Shown here piece by piece: positions 52,649 to 62,468 of a DNA stretch of 64,000 nucleotides. The position numbers and the translations under genes were made by a program. The notes below the pieces were generated by a model, which worked only from the letters and a program-made list of their open reading frames with translations, made no database searches and was not told the DNA's origin. Location of the stretch: NCBI RefSeq assembly GCF_041435355.1, contig NZ_CP108442.1:1302001-1366000 (forward strand), written 5' to 3'. The first letter of the stretch is position 1. Each line of letters starts with the position of its first letter. Source of the DNA: Streptomyces sp. NBC_01276. Lineage in GTDB: Bacteria; Actinomycetota; Actinomycetes; Streptomycetales; Streptomycetaceae.

Positions 52649-53942
52649 ACTGGATGGTCCGGAGGGCCTGTTCGAGGATGTCGGCGCCCTCTTCCGCCTC
52701 GGCGACGGTGAGGGAGAGCGGCGGCGCGATGCGCAGCACGCTGGTGTCGTGGCCACCGCCCTTGCCGAGGAGCAGGCCGCCGGCGCGGGCGGCCTCCAGG
52801 ACGGCGGCGGCCGCCTGCGGGTCGGCCCGGTCGGTCCCCGGCTTCGTCAGCTCCAGGCCGGCCATCAGGCCCCGGCCGCGGACCTCCCGTACCGCCGGCA
52901 CGCCGGCGCAGACGGCGCGCAGCCGTTCCAGGAGGAGTCCGCCGACGCGGCGGGCGTTGCCCTGGAGGTCGTGTTCCTGCAGGTACGCGAGGTTCGCGAG
53001 GCCGGCCGCCATGGTGACCGGGGAACCGCCGAAGGTGGAGATGGAGTTGGAGTCGAGGCAGTTCATCACCTCGGCGCGGGCCACGACCCCTCCGATGGAC
53101 ATGCCGTTGCCGATGCCCTTGGCGAAAGTGAGGATGTCCGGCGGGCCGTTCTGGGCGTGGGCCTGCCAGCCCCAGAAGTGTTCGCCGGTACGGCCCCAGC
53201 CGGTCTGCACCTCGTCGCTGATCCAGAGGATGCCGTGCCGGTCGAGGACCTCGCGGAAGGCCCCGTAGAGCCCGTCGGGCGGGGAGGTGAAGCCGCCGAC
53301 GCCCTGGATCGGTTCGGCGATGAGGGCGGCGACCCCGCCGCGGGCCTGGCCGAGCACGTCCTCCAGGTCGGCGACGGCCGCGGCGGTGAACCCGGCGTCG
53401 GACAGGGCGGCGAAGGGGCCGCGGGTGCGGACGGCACCGTGCACCCAGTACGTCTGGAGCGGCGAGAGGCTGGTCGGGGACCAGCCCCGGTTGCCGGTGA
53501 TCGAGACGGTGGAGAAGGAGCGGCCGTGGTAGCTGTTGCGCATCGCCAGGATCTGGTTGGAGCGGCGGTACGTCGTCGCGAGCAGCAGGGCGGTGTCGTT
53601 GGCCTCGGTGCCGGAGGTGGTGAAGAAGACCCGGGCGTCGGGGATCCCGGACAGCGCGCAGATCCGTTCCGCCAGCTCGATCATCGGCCGGTTGAGGTAC
53701 AGGGTGGAGGAGTGGATGATCCGGCCGGCCTGTTCGGAGACGGCCTTGGTGACCTCGGGCAGGGCGTGGGCGGTCATCGTGGTGAGGATGCCGCCGAAGA
53801 AGTCGAGGTAGCGGTTGCCGTCGGCGTCCCAGACGTGGCGGCCCTCGCCGTGGGTGAGCTCGATGGGGCGGTCGTAGTAGAGCGCGAGCCAGTCGGGCAG
53901 GACGGCGGCGTGGCGGCTGTGCAGGGGGATGGGGTTGGTCAC
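52647..53942 (-). CDS. Class III omega-aminotransferase (beta-alanine type)
   Basis: The 431-residue PLP enzyme has HVWDADGNRYLDFFGGILT, FTTSGTEANDTALLLA, RNSYHGRSFSTVSITG, LWISDEVQTGWGRTG, and the Schiff-base Lys in TFAKGIGNGMSIGG. It belongs to the AGXT2/omega-amino-acid group and would convert beta-alanine or 3-aminoisobutyrate, the product of uracil or thymine degradation, to the semialdehyde. The GTG start at 53942 overlaps the nitrilase-family gene by four bases (GTGA), and the next gene is hydA. Confidence 0.93.
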   Translation of the reverse strand: MTNPIPLHSRHAAVLPDWLALYYDRPIELTHGEGRHVWDADGNRYLDFFGGILTTMTAHALPEVTKAVSEQAGRIIHSSTLYLNRPMIELAERICALSGIPDARVFFTTSGTEANDTALLLATTYRRSNQILAMRNSYHGRSFSTVSITGNRGWSPTSLSPLQTYWVHGAVRTRGPFAALSDAGFTAAAVADLEDVLGQARGGVAALIAEPIQGVGGFTSPPDGLYGAFREVLDRHGILWISDEVQTGWGRTGEHFWGWQAHAQNGPPDILTFAKGIGNGMSIGGVVARAEVMNCLDSNSISTFGGSPVTMAAGLANLAYLQEHDLQGNARRVGGLLLERLRAVCAGVPAVREVRGRGLMAGLELTKPGTDRADPQAAAAVLEAARAGGLLLGKGGGHDTSVLRIAPPLSLTVAEAEEGADILEQALRTIQ

Positions 53943-54781
53943 GGCTGTACGAGCCCTCCGTAGGCGTCGGGGCGGCGGTCGCGGTAGAAGGCCCACTGGT
54001 CGCGGACCTCCTTGATCAGGTCGAAGTCGAGGTCCCGGACGAGGAGTTCCTCCTCCTTGTCGCTGGCGACCTCGCCGACGAACTGGCCGCGCGGGTCGAC
54101 GAAGTAGCTGGTGCCGTAGAAGTCGTTGTCGCCGTACTCCTCCTGTCCGACGCGGTTGATGGCGGCGACGAAGTACTCGTTGGCGACGGCGGAGGCGGGC
54201 TGCTCCAGCTGCCACAGGTACGCGGACAGGCCCCGGGAGGTGGCGGACGGGTTGTAGACCAGCTGGGCCCCGGCCAGGCCCAGCGCGCGCCAGCCCTCGG
54301 GGAAGTGGCGGTCGTAGCAGATGTACACGCCGACCTTGCCGACGGCCGTGTCGAAGACGGGCCAGCCGAGGTTTCCCGGGCGGAAGTAGTACTTCTCCCA
54401 GAAGCCCTTGACCTGCGGGATGTGGTGCTTGCGGTACTTGCCGAGGTAGCTGCCGTCGGCGTCGATGACGGCGGCGGTGTTGTAGTAGAACCCCTCGGCC
54501 TCCAGCTCGAAGACCGGGACGACGATCACCATGCCGGTCTCGCGGGCGAGTGCCTGCATCCGCCGTACGGTGGGGCCGTCGGGGACGGGCTCGGCCCAGC
54601 GGTAGTGCTCGGGCTCCTGCACCTGGCAGAAGTAGGGGGCGTTGAACACCTCCTGGAAGCCGATGACCTTCGCCCCCTGGGCGGCCGCCCGGCGGGCGTG
54701 CTCCTCGTGTTTGGCGATCATCGACTCGGTGTCTCCGGTCCAGGTGGCCTGGACGAGTGCGGCGCGGACGACTTGGGCCAT
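53939..54781 (-). CDS. Nitrilase-superfamily amidohydrolase, probable beta-ureidopropionase
   Basis: This 280-residue protein has the catalytic triad of the superfamily: Glu in VIGFQEVFNAPYF, Lys in LGKYRKHHIPQ and Cys in VGVYICYDRHFPEGWR. Sequence and length fit N-carbamoyl-beta-alanine amidohydrolases. It would release ammonia, CO2 and beta-alanine in the last hydrolytic step of reductive pyrimidine breakdown. ATG 54781 has a GAGGAG site and is the first gene of the operon, preceded by dyads at 54812-54837. Confidence 0.92.
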   Translation of the reverse strand: MAQVVRAALVQATWTGDTESMIAKHEEHARRAAAQGAKVIGFQEVFNAPYFCQVQEPEHYRWAEPVPDGPTVRRMQALARETGMVIVVPVFELEAEGFYYNTAAVIDADGSYLGKYRKHHIPQVKGFWEKYYFRPGNLGWPVFDTAVGKVGVYICYDRHFPEGWRALGLAGAQLVYNPSATSRGLSAYLWQLEQPASAVANEYFVAAINRVGQEEYGDNDFYGTSYFVDPRGQFVGEVASDKEEELLVRDLDFDLIKEVRDQWAFYRDRRPDAYGGLVQP

Positions 54782-54811
54782 GAGCTGCTCCTCGCGACGG
54801 GAACGCCGACT

Positions 54812-54837
54812 TCTACGCACGTAGACGGTGTGCGTAG
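54812..54837 (-). promoter_or_regulatory. Nested inverted repeats upstream of the pyrimidine catabolic operon
   Basis: CTACGCAC (54813-54820) pairs with GTGCGTAG (54830-54837) across 9 bp, and TCTACG-CA-CGTAGA (54812-54825) is a second dyad sharing the left arm. They lie 31-56 bp upstream of the first start codon, where a repressor would overlap the transcription start. Confidence 0.65.
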
Positions 54838-54948
54838 GGAGTCGAAGGTAGGCCTCGTCACAGCGTGGGGCAAGACCACCGTGCGCGGTTGGAGTAGTCG
54901 ATCAAGTTACGTCGCAAGGTGGTCGTTTGCGGTCAGGAGACGGGCGCT

Positions 54949-56487
<1,539 letters not shown>

Positions 56488-56606
56488 GACCGCATTGGAT
56501 CCCACCCGCGTTACGGGCGGGATACGGGAGTCTCAAAGCTTGACGGCGATCCCGCGCGCACCCCGTCCGCACGGAGCCCTCCGCGGCGCGGCGCGGCCCG
56601 GCCCGG

Positions 56607-56783
56607 TTACTCGCGCCGCGGGAGCCCGTCGCCCCGGTGGGGCAGGACCACGTCACCGGGGTCCTTGGCGGGTGCGGGTGCCCGGACCTCGGGGTCGACG
56701 CAGGCCGCGAGCAGCAGGCCGCTCGCGAGGAGGGCGCCGAGCACGGCGAGACCGAGGCGTTTCGTTTCGTTCACGGCTGGCAT
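56607..56783 (-). CDS. Short putative lipoprotein
   Basis: This 58-residue product has a signal with lipobox at its end: KRLGLAVLGALLASGLLLAACVDPE, followed by only about 30 residues (RAPAPAKDPGDVVLPHRG). Codon use fits the genome. It is likely a surface-exposed lipopeptide. GTG at 56774 (VNETK) is an alternative start; neither has an obvious ribosome site. Confidence 0.6.
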   Translation of the reverse strand: MPAVNETKRLGLAVLGALLASGLLLAACVDPEVRAPAPAKDPGDVVLPHRGDGLPRRE

Positions 56784-56887
56784 GCCGTCAGGCTTGCCCC
56801 GTGCCCCGGCGGCGCCACCGCCGGTTGCGCCGATCGGCCTCGGGACACTCCCCCGGCGCGGGCGCACCGCCGCGCGGGGCTCCGCCG

Positions 56888-57139
56888 TCAGGCGGGTACG
56901 AGGACGCAGGCGCGGACGAGTTCGTCCAGGGAGAGACCGAGGGCCTCGGCCAGCGCGGCCACCGTGAAGAACGCGGGGGTGGGGGCGCGCCCGGTCTCGA
57001 TCTTGCGGAGGGTCTCGGAGGAGAGGCCCGCGCCGGCCGCGACCTCGACCATGCTGCGCTCGCCGCGGGCCTTGCGCAGCAGCGCGCCCAGACGTTCGCC
57101 GCGCTCACGCTCTTCGGGGGTCAGGGGGGTACGGACCAT
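56888..57139 (-). CDS. XRE-family regulator (short helix-turn-helix protein)
   Basis: This 83-residue protein is essentially one Cro/cI domain: LGALLRKARGERSMVEVAAGAGLSSETLRKIETGRAPTPAFFTVAALAEALGLSLDELVR, given here in two parts (17-36 helices, 37-76 recognition and dimer region). ATG 57139 follows a G-rich stretch with GGAGG. It is divergent from a methionine aminopeptidase gene with an A/T-rich dyad between them, so it most likely represses that gene and itself. Confidence 0.92.
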   Translation of the reverse strand: MVRTPLTPEERERGERLGALLRKARGERSMVEVAAGAGLSSETLRKIETGRAPTPAFFTVAALAEALGLSLDELVRACVLVPA

Positions 57140-57164
57140 GCCCCCAGCCTACCCCTCCGCCCCC

Positions 57165-57202
57165 AATAATCATCCCGGTAAAGTTATACCGGTATAGTTA
57201 TT
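57165..57202. promoter_or_regulatory. XRE-map divergent operator and promoter
   Basis: AATAATCATCCCGGTA (57165-57180) and TACCGGTATAGTTATT (57187-57202) form a dyad with 12 of 16 positions matching around a 6-bp centre; the core CCGGTA/TACCGG is perfect. TATAGT at 57193-57198 is a good -10 whose start point would be at or next to the map ATG at 57206, which has no ribosome site, so the map mRNA looks leaderless. Confidence 0.75.
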
Positions 57203-57205
57203 GGC

Positions 57206-57973
57206 ATGGTGGAACTGAAGACGAACGAAGCGATCGACGAGATGCGCGCCGCGGGCCGGGTGGTCGCGCACGCCCTGGCCGCCGTCCAGGAGGCCGCGAG
57301 GGTCGGGGTCTCCCTGCGGGAACTGGACGCAGTGGCCCGGACGGTCCTGCGCGGGGCCGGGGCCTCCTCCCCCTTCCTGGGCTACCGGCCGCGGTTCGCG
57401 CCCGTGCCCTTCCCGGCGGTGGTGTGCGCCTCGGTCAACGACGCGATCGTGCACGGCATCCCCGACGACTACCGGCTGCGCGACGGCGACCTGGTCAGCG
57501 TCGACTGCGGGGCGGAGCTCGGCGGCTGGGTCGGGGACGCCGCCGTCAGCTTCACCGTCGGCCGGCCCCGCCCCGCCGACCTGCGCCTGATCGAGACCGC
57601 CGAGGCGGCCCTCGCCGCCGGCATCGCCGCGGCCGTGCCCGGCAACCGGATCGGCGACATCGCGCACGCCGTCGGCACCGTCTGCCGCACCGCCGGCTAC
57701 GGCATCCCGGACGGCTTCGGCGGCCACGGCGTGGGCCGCACCATGCACGAGGACCCCGGCGTCCCCAACGAGGGCCCGCCGGGACGCGGCATGAAGCTGC
57801 GCCCCGGCATGGTCCTCGCGATCGAGCCGATGCTGATCGCGGGCGGCACGGACGACTACGCCTGCGACGCCGACGGCTGGACCCTGCGCACCGTCGACGG
57901 CAGCCGGGCCGCCCACGCGGAGCACACGGTCGCCGTCACCGTCGACGGCCCGAGGATCCTCACCGCCCCGTAG
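57206..57973 (+). CDS. map: Type I methionine aminopeptidase
   Basis: The 255-residue enzyme removes N-terminal methionine. Metal ligands are visible: VDCGAELGGWVGDAAVSF (two Asp), GGHGVGRTMHEDP (His), AIEPMLIAGG (Glu), and HAEHTVAV (Glu). An AP-like substrate His lies in NDAIVHGIPDDYRL. Streptomyces encode several map genes; this one is a stand-alone copy under its own XRE regulator, perhaps made only under particular conditions. It overlaps the convergent ggt gene by 14 bp at the 3' end. Confidence 0.94.
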   Translation: MVELKTNEAIDEMRAAGRVVAHALAAVQEAARVGVSLRELDAVARTVLRGAGASSPFLGYRPRFAPVPFPAVVCASVNDAIVHGIPDDYRLRDGDLVSVDCGAELGGWVGDAAVSFTVGRPRPADLRLIETAEAALAAGIAAAVPGNRIGDIAHAVGTVCRTAGYGIPDGFGGHGVGRTMHEDPGVPNEGPPGRGMKLRPGMVLAIEPMLIAGGTDDYACDADGWTLRTVDGSRAAHAEHTVAVTVDGPRILTAP

Positions 57974-59780
57974 GCCCGCCCGCCGGCTTCCCGTAGGGGT
58001 GGACGACCATCGCCGAGCCGCCGCCGCGCCGGGTGGTCTCGGCCGCGGCCAGCCACCGGCCGTCCGGCAGGCGCTCGACACCGGTGGCCGCGCCGATCTC
58101 GGGGTTCTGGCGGAAGCCCTGGCCGAGGGCTTCCAGCTCGGTGCGCACGGGGCTGTTCCAGAGCCCGGGTTCCAGTTCGGTGGTGGTCTGGTTGCGCTGG
58201 CTGGCGCGCGGGGCGGCGATGGCGTCGACCAGCGGCAGGCCCCGGTCCAGGCGGCCCAGCAGGGTCTGCAGGACGGTGGTGATGATGGTGGCCCCGCCCG
58301 GCGAACCCACCGCCAGGACCGGCCGGCCGTCCCTGAGGACGATCGTCGGGGACATCGAGGAGCGCGGGCGCTTGCCCGGCCCCGGCAGGTTCGGGTCGGG
58401 CACACCGGGGGCGGCCGGGGCGAAGGAGAAGTCGGTCAGCTCGTTGTTGAGCAGGAAGCCCCGCCCCGGGACGGTGATGGCGCTGCCGCCGGTGGACTCG
58501 ATGGTCAGGGTGTAGGAGACCACGTTGCCCCAGCGGTCGGCGACCGTCAGGTGGGTGGTGTTCTCCCCCTCGTAGGTGGTCGGGGCCACCTGGCCGGTGG
58601 TGGCGCAGGGGGCCGGGTGCCAGGGGTCGCCGGGGGCGAGCGGGCTGGTCAGGGCGCGGTCCGGCCTGATGAGGCAGGCGCGGGTGTCCGCGTACCGCTG
58701 TGAGAGCAGCTCGCGGGTCGGGACCTGCTCGGCGGCCGGGTCGCCGACCCAGCGGCCCCGGTCGGCGAAGGAGATCCGGGAGGCCTCGATGTAGCGGTGC
58801 AGGTACTGCGCCTCGGAGAGCTTCGACAGGTCGGTGCCCTCCAGGATGTTCAGCGCCTCGCCGACCGTGGTGCCGCCGGAGGAGGAGGGCGCCATGCTGT
58901 AGACGTCCAGGCCCCGGTAGCCCACCTGGGTGGGGGCCTGCCGTTTGGTGGCGTAGGCGCTCAGGTCGGCGGTGGTCAGGTCTCCGGAGCGGACGACACG
59001 GGTGGCGGCCGGGTCGACGGGAGGCGTGCGGACGGCCCGGACGATGTCCTGCGCGAGCGGGCCGCGGTACAGGGCGCCGGTGCCCTTGCGGGCGAGTTCG
59101 GCGTAGGTGGCGGCCAGGTCGGGGTTCTTGAAGGTGGAGCCCACGACCGGCAACCGGCCGCCGGGCAGGAACAGTTTGCGGGTGTCGGGGAAGTCCTTGA
59201 ACCGGTCCTGGTTGAGCTCGGTCTGGGCCCGGAAGGTGGCGTCCACGGTGAAGCCGTCCCGCGCCAGCTTCTCGGCGGGCCGCAGGAGCTGCCCCAGCGG
59301 CCGGGTGCCCCAGGCGTCGAGGGCGCTCTTCCAGGTCGCGGGGGTGCCGGGGACCCCGACGGAGCGGCCGCTGGTCTGCCCCTGGTCGAAGGGGATCGGG
59401 ACGCCGTTCTCCTGGAACAGGGTGGCGGTGGCGCTCGCGGGCGCGGTCTCGCGGCCGTCGATGGTCTGCACCCGGCGGGAGGCGGCGTCGTAGTAGACGA
59501 AGTAGCCGCCCCCGCCGATGCCCGCCGAATAGGGTTCGGTGACTCCCAGCGCGGCGGCGGTGGCGACGGCGGCGTCCACCGCGTTGCCGCCGGCGCGCAG
59601 GACCGCGATCCCGGCGGCGGAGGCGTCGGCGTCGACGCTGGCCACGGCGCCCCCGTAGCCGGCGGCCACCGGGACCTTGGGCGGTGCGGCGGTGTCCTGT
59701 GGCGGCGCGGCGGCCCCCGTCGAGACGAGCGCCCCGGCGAGGGCGACGAGGGCCAACTGACGTGCTGCGGGACGGCGCAT
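57960..59780 (-). CDS. ggt: Gamma-glutamyltransferase (secreted, self-processing)
   Basis: The 606-residue proenzyme begins with a signal peptide (ARQLALVALAGALVSTGAAAP). It has the large-subunit features GGNAVDAAVATAAALGVTEPYSAGIGGGGYF, DGRETAPASAT and, at the cleavage point, ENTTHLTVADRWGNVVS, where the Thr becomes the new N-terminal nucleophile. The small subunit has PGRGFLLNNELTDF and PRSSMSPTIVLRDG, GSPGGATIITTVLQ. Cleaves or transfers gamma-glutamyl groups outside the cell. It lies tail-to-tail with map, overlapping by 14 bp. Confidence 0.95.
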   Translation of the reverse strand: MRRPAARQLALVALAGALVSTGAAAPPQDTAAPPKVPVAAGYGGAVASVDADASAAGIAVLRAGGNAVDAAVATAAALGVTEPYSAGIGGGGYFVYYDAASRRVQTIDGRETAPASATATLFQENGVPIPFDQGQTSGRSVGVPGTPATWKSALDAWGTRPLGQLLRPAEKLARDGFTVDATFRAQTELNQDRFKDFPDTRKLFLPGGRLPVVGSTFKNPDLAATYAELARKGTGALYRGPLAQDIVRAVRTPPVDPAATRVVRSGDLTTADLSAYATKRQAPTQVGYRGLDVYSMAPSSSGGTTVGEALNILEGTDLSKLSEAQYLHRYIEASRISFADRGRWVGDPAAEQVPTRELLSQRYADTRACLIRPDRALTSPLAPGDPWHPAPCATTGQVAPTTYEGENTTHLTVADRWGNVVSYTLTIESTGGSAITVPGRGFLLNNELTDFSFAPAAPGVPDPNLPGPGKRPRSSMSPTIVLRDGRPVLAVGSPGGATIITTVLQTLLGRLDRGLPLVDAIAAPRASQRNQTTTELEPGLWNSPVRTELEALGQGFRQNPEIGAATGVERLPDGRWLAAAETTRRGGGSAMVVHPYGKPAGGPTGR

Positions 59781-59881
59781 CCGGTTCCTCCAGTCGACGA
59801 CCTGTCAGACCTGCGAGCCGCAGCGTAACTTCACCGCACCGGCCGCGTCAGGAAGGCCGGGCGACGGTTACCATCCGCCGC

Positions 59882-60607
59882 ATGAACGACGACGTGCGCA
59901 ACATCGTGCTCGGGGTGGTGGCCACCGCCGTCAGCGGCGGCTTCGGCTGGTTCTTCCGGACCTACCTGTGGCGCCGCGAACTGCGCCGCAAGCAGTCCTT
60001 CTTCGGGCTCCCGGCCGGCTCCGACTGCCTGTTCGTGGTCAACCGGCAGATGGGCGGAAAGGATTCCTCGCTGCACCGCAACGACGCCTTCGCGCTGCTG
60101 GAGATATCGGCGCTGATCCGCGACTGCGGGGCGACCGTCCAGCTCGTCGGCCACGACGCGGCCCGGCAGGGTTTCGGCGAGCGCGCCGAGTTCTGTGTGG
60201 GCGGACCCTCCTCCAACTCGCGTACGACGGCGCACCTGACCTCCCTGCTGCCGGGGGTGCGGATGGTCGTCGCGGCCGAGCCCGTCCAGGACCGGGGGGC
60301 GATCACCGTGGGCGGCCGGACGTACCGCTGGGAGGCGGGCGCGGCCGAATACGTGCTGCTGGCACGGCTGGTGACGGAGCGGGGCACGCGGCCGGTGTTC
60401 GTCCTGTGCGGGCAGACCGCCAACAGCAACCAGGCGGCCGCCCGCTACCTGGCCAGGCACCACCGGGAGCTGGCGCGCGCGCACGGCGGCGACTCCTTCT
60501 GCCTCCTGCTCAAGGTGATCAACTCCGACGCCTACGGTCCGGACGTGAGCGAGCTCGTCGCGGACGTCACGCGGGCGGCCCGGACACCCGTAGCGGCAGC
60601 CGCGTGA
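59882..60607 (+). CDS. Membrane-anchored protein of unknown function
   Basis: This 241-residue protein starts with a single membrane helix (VRNIVLGVVATAVSGGFGWFFR) and a basic stretch WRRELRRKQS, giving a C-terminal cytosolic domain of about 210 residues. That domain alternates strands and helices (CLFVVNRQMGGKD, AFALLEISALIRDCGATVQLVGHD) and has two Gly/Ser/Asn-rich loops, CVGGPSSNSRTTAHL and VLCGQTANSNQAAARYL, which look like ligand or nucleotide-binding loops in a Rossmann-like fold. I do not recognise the family. The last 41 bp overlap the end of the convergent P450 gene. Confidence 0.7.
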   Translation: MNDDVRNIVLGVVATAVSGGFGWFFRTYLWRRELRRKQSFFGLPAGSDCLFVVNRQMGGKDSSLHRNDAFALLEISALIRDCGATVQLVGHDAARQGFGERAEFCVGGPSSNSRTTAHLTSLLPGVRMVVAAEPVQDRGAITVGGRTYRWEAGAAEYVLLARLVTERGTRPVFVLCGQTANSNQAAARYLARHHRELARAHGGDSFCLLLKVINSDAYGPDVSELVADVTRAARTPVAAAA

Positions 60608-61892
60608 TCCCGTTGATGAAGTTGGACACCAGTCGGCGCGGCTCCCCGGCGAGTTCGGGCGCGGGCAGGGCGGTGCGCCACTCCTCGTGGAGGATGCGCA
60701 GCTGGAGGCGGGCGAAGTGGGCGCCGAGGCAGACGTGGGGGCCGTCGCCGAACGAGACGTGAGGGTTCGGGGAGCGGCCGGGGTCGAGGCGGCCCGGGTC
60801 GGCGAAGACGCGTTCGTCGTGGTTGGCGGAGGCGTGGAAGACCACGACCTTGTCCCCGGCGCGGATCGCCTGACCGGCCAGTTCCGTGTCGCGGGCGGCG
60901 GTGCGCCGGAAGCTGAGCACGGGCGGGTGGACGCGCAGGAGCTCCTCCACGGCCCGGTCGGCCGGGGCACTGCCGTCGGCGATCCGGCGGTGGGCGTCGG
61001 GATTGCGGGCGAGGGCGAGGAGTCCGCCGGGCGCGGCGCTGCGGACGGTGTCGTTCCCGGCGACGGTGAGCAGGAAGAAGAACATCTCCAGTTCGGCGGG
61101 GTCCAGCCCGGCCTGCGCGAGGGCGGTCATCACGTCGTCGCCCGGGTGCGCGCGCTTGTACGCGGCCAGTTCGCGGGCGTACGCGAACATCTCGCCGAGC
61201 AGGGCCGGGGACCGCGGGTTCAGCGGTGTGCCGTCCGGGCCGAGGAGCGGCGCGGGGGCGTCCTCGGGGTCCTGGTAGCCGATGACCCGTACGGTCCACT
61301 CCAGCAGCAGGCCCCGGTCGGCGGCCGGGACGCCGAGCAGGTCGGTCAGGTTCAGCAGGGCGTACTCGTCGGTGACGGACGCCACCACGTCGACGGCCCC
61401 GTCCTCGGCGCCGTCCCGGGCGGCGGCCAGCAGGGTGCGGGCCCGCTCCCGGACCCGGCCCGCGAAGGCGTCGACCCGGGCGGGGGTGAAGGCGCGGGCG
61501 ACCAGGCGGCGCAGCCGGCCGTGCCCGGGCGGGTCCTGGTTGAGCATGGTGCTGCGCAGGAAGGGCAGGTCGGCGGGGTCGGGGTCGCGGATCTGGGTGG
61601 CGCCGGTCCAGGAGGAGTACGCGGTGTGGTCGCGCAGGACGCGGACGACGTCGGCGTGCCGGGTGACGGCCCAGAACCCGGGGCCGGCGGGCCAGCCCCC
61701 GACCTCCGGCTCCTCCTGCCAGGCGACCGGGCGGTGGTCGCGCAGCCACCGGTAGCGCGCGTGCGGGACGCCCGCCGCGTACAGGCGCGGATCGAACACG
61801 TCGGGGATCCCGGGGACGTCGGGGGCCCCGGGAACGTCGGCGATCCGGGGAACGTCGGATGTGGTGTCCGGGGCTGCTGCGGCGCGGTCCAT
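60567..61892 (-). CDS. Cytochrome P450
   Basis: This 441-residue haem monooxygenase has FGDGPHVCLGAHFARLQLRIL (Cys ligand), the EELLRVHPPVLSFRRTA EXXR segment, the meander, and an I-helix LTVAGNDTVRSAAPGG with Asn in place of the usual Glu/Asp. The pattern fits the bacterial CYP family that often tailors secondary metabolites or oxidises steroids; CYP124/125-like, but substrate is unknown. There is no ferredoxin gene beside it. Its N-terminal DVPG/IPDV short repeats are encoded by a 9-12 bp repeat. ATG 61892 is preferred over a longer start. Confidence 0.92.
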   Translation of the reverse strand: MDRAAAAPDTTSDVPRIADVPGAPDVPGIPDVFDPRLYAAGVPHARYRWLRDHRPVAWQEEPEVGGWPAGPGFWAVTRHADVVRVLRDHTAYSSWTGATQIRDPDPADLPFLRSTMLNQDPPGHGRLRRLVARAFTPARVDAFAGRVRERARTLLAAARDGAEDGAVDVVASVTDEYALLNLTDLLGVPAADRGLLLEWTVRVIGYQDPEDAPAPLLGPDGTPLNPRSPALLGEMFAYARELAAYKRAHPGDDVMTALAQAGLDPAELEMFFFLLTVAGNDTVRSAAPGGLLALARNPDAHRRIADGSAPADRAVEELLRVHPPVLSFRRTAARDTELAGQAIRAGDKVVVFHASANHDERVFADPGRLDPGRSPNPHVSFGDGPHVCLGAHFARLQLRILHEEWRTALPAPELAGEPRRLVSNFINGITRLPLRVSGPPA

Positions 61893-61946
61893 GGTCCACA
61901 CGGTGGCGGCACGCGGGGCGCCCCGCAAGGGCGCCGGGCCCCCGCG

Positions 61947-62468
61947 TCAGCGCCCGGCCTCGCAGCGGGTGGGCTCCAGTTCGGTGTCCGGACCGCGCAC
62001 CACCACCTGGACGGTCGGTCCCGCGGTGGACACGGCCGTGCACACCAGCTGCTTCAGGCCGAGCGGGTCGAGCGCGGCCACGGCGAAGGGGACGCGGACC
62101 TCCAGGCGGAACTCCGAGGTGAAGAAGGCCCTGACTCCCCCGGCCGCCCCGGGGTCCAGCGGCGGCAGCCGGGTACCGAGCCCGGCCTCCTGCTCCACCC
62201 CGTCGGGTCCGCGCATCAGCAACTGCAGGCTGCCCTGCGGGCTGGTGTCGGCGTAGTCGGGCTCGGGCGCGGGGACCAGGCGCCCCTCGCCGGTGACGAA
62301 GTACGCGATCGGGGCCCGGGAGGGCGCGGCGACCAGCACGCGGGCGGCGGAGCCGCTCTCGACGACCTCGGTGGGTTTGATCCCGCAGCCCGTGACCAGC
62401 GGCGGGCCGAGCAGGGCGGCGGCCACGGCCGCGGCGGTGCGGCGGCCGGATGCGGAAGGGAGGGTCAC
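61947..62468 (-). CDS. Lipoprotein with GerMN-like domain
   Basis: The 173-residue product has a lipoprotein signal (AAAVAAALLGPPLVTGCGIKPTEVV) and a mature domain reminiscent of GerMN/sporulation-lipoprotein modules: IAYFVTGEGRLVPAP, LQLLMRGPDGVEQEAGLGTRLP, FRLEVRVPFAVAALDPLGLKQLVCT. It overlaps the histidine kinase by GTGA and is therefore its co-translated partner, similar in layout to LpqB-type partners of MtrB, although much shorter. It may tune the kinase at the membrane. Function is inferred from position. Confidence 0.82.
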   Translation of the reverse strand: MTLPSASGRRTAAAVAAALLGPPLVTGCGIKPTEVVESGSAARVLVAAPSRAPIAYFVTGEGRLVPAPEPDYADTSPQGSLQLLMRGPDGVEQEAGLGTRLPPLDPGAAGGVRAFFTSEFRLEVRVPFAVAALDPLGLKQLVCTAVSTAGPTVQVVVRGPDTELEPTRCEAGR

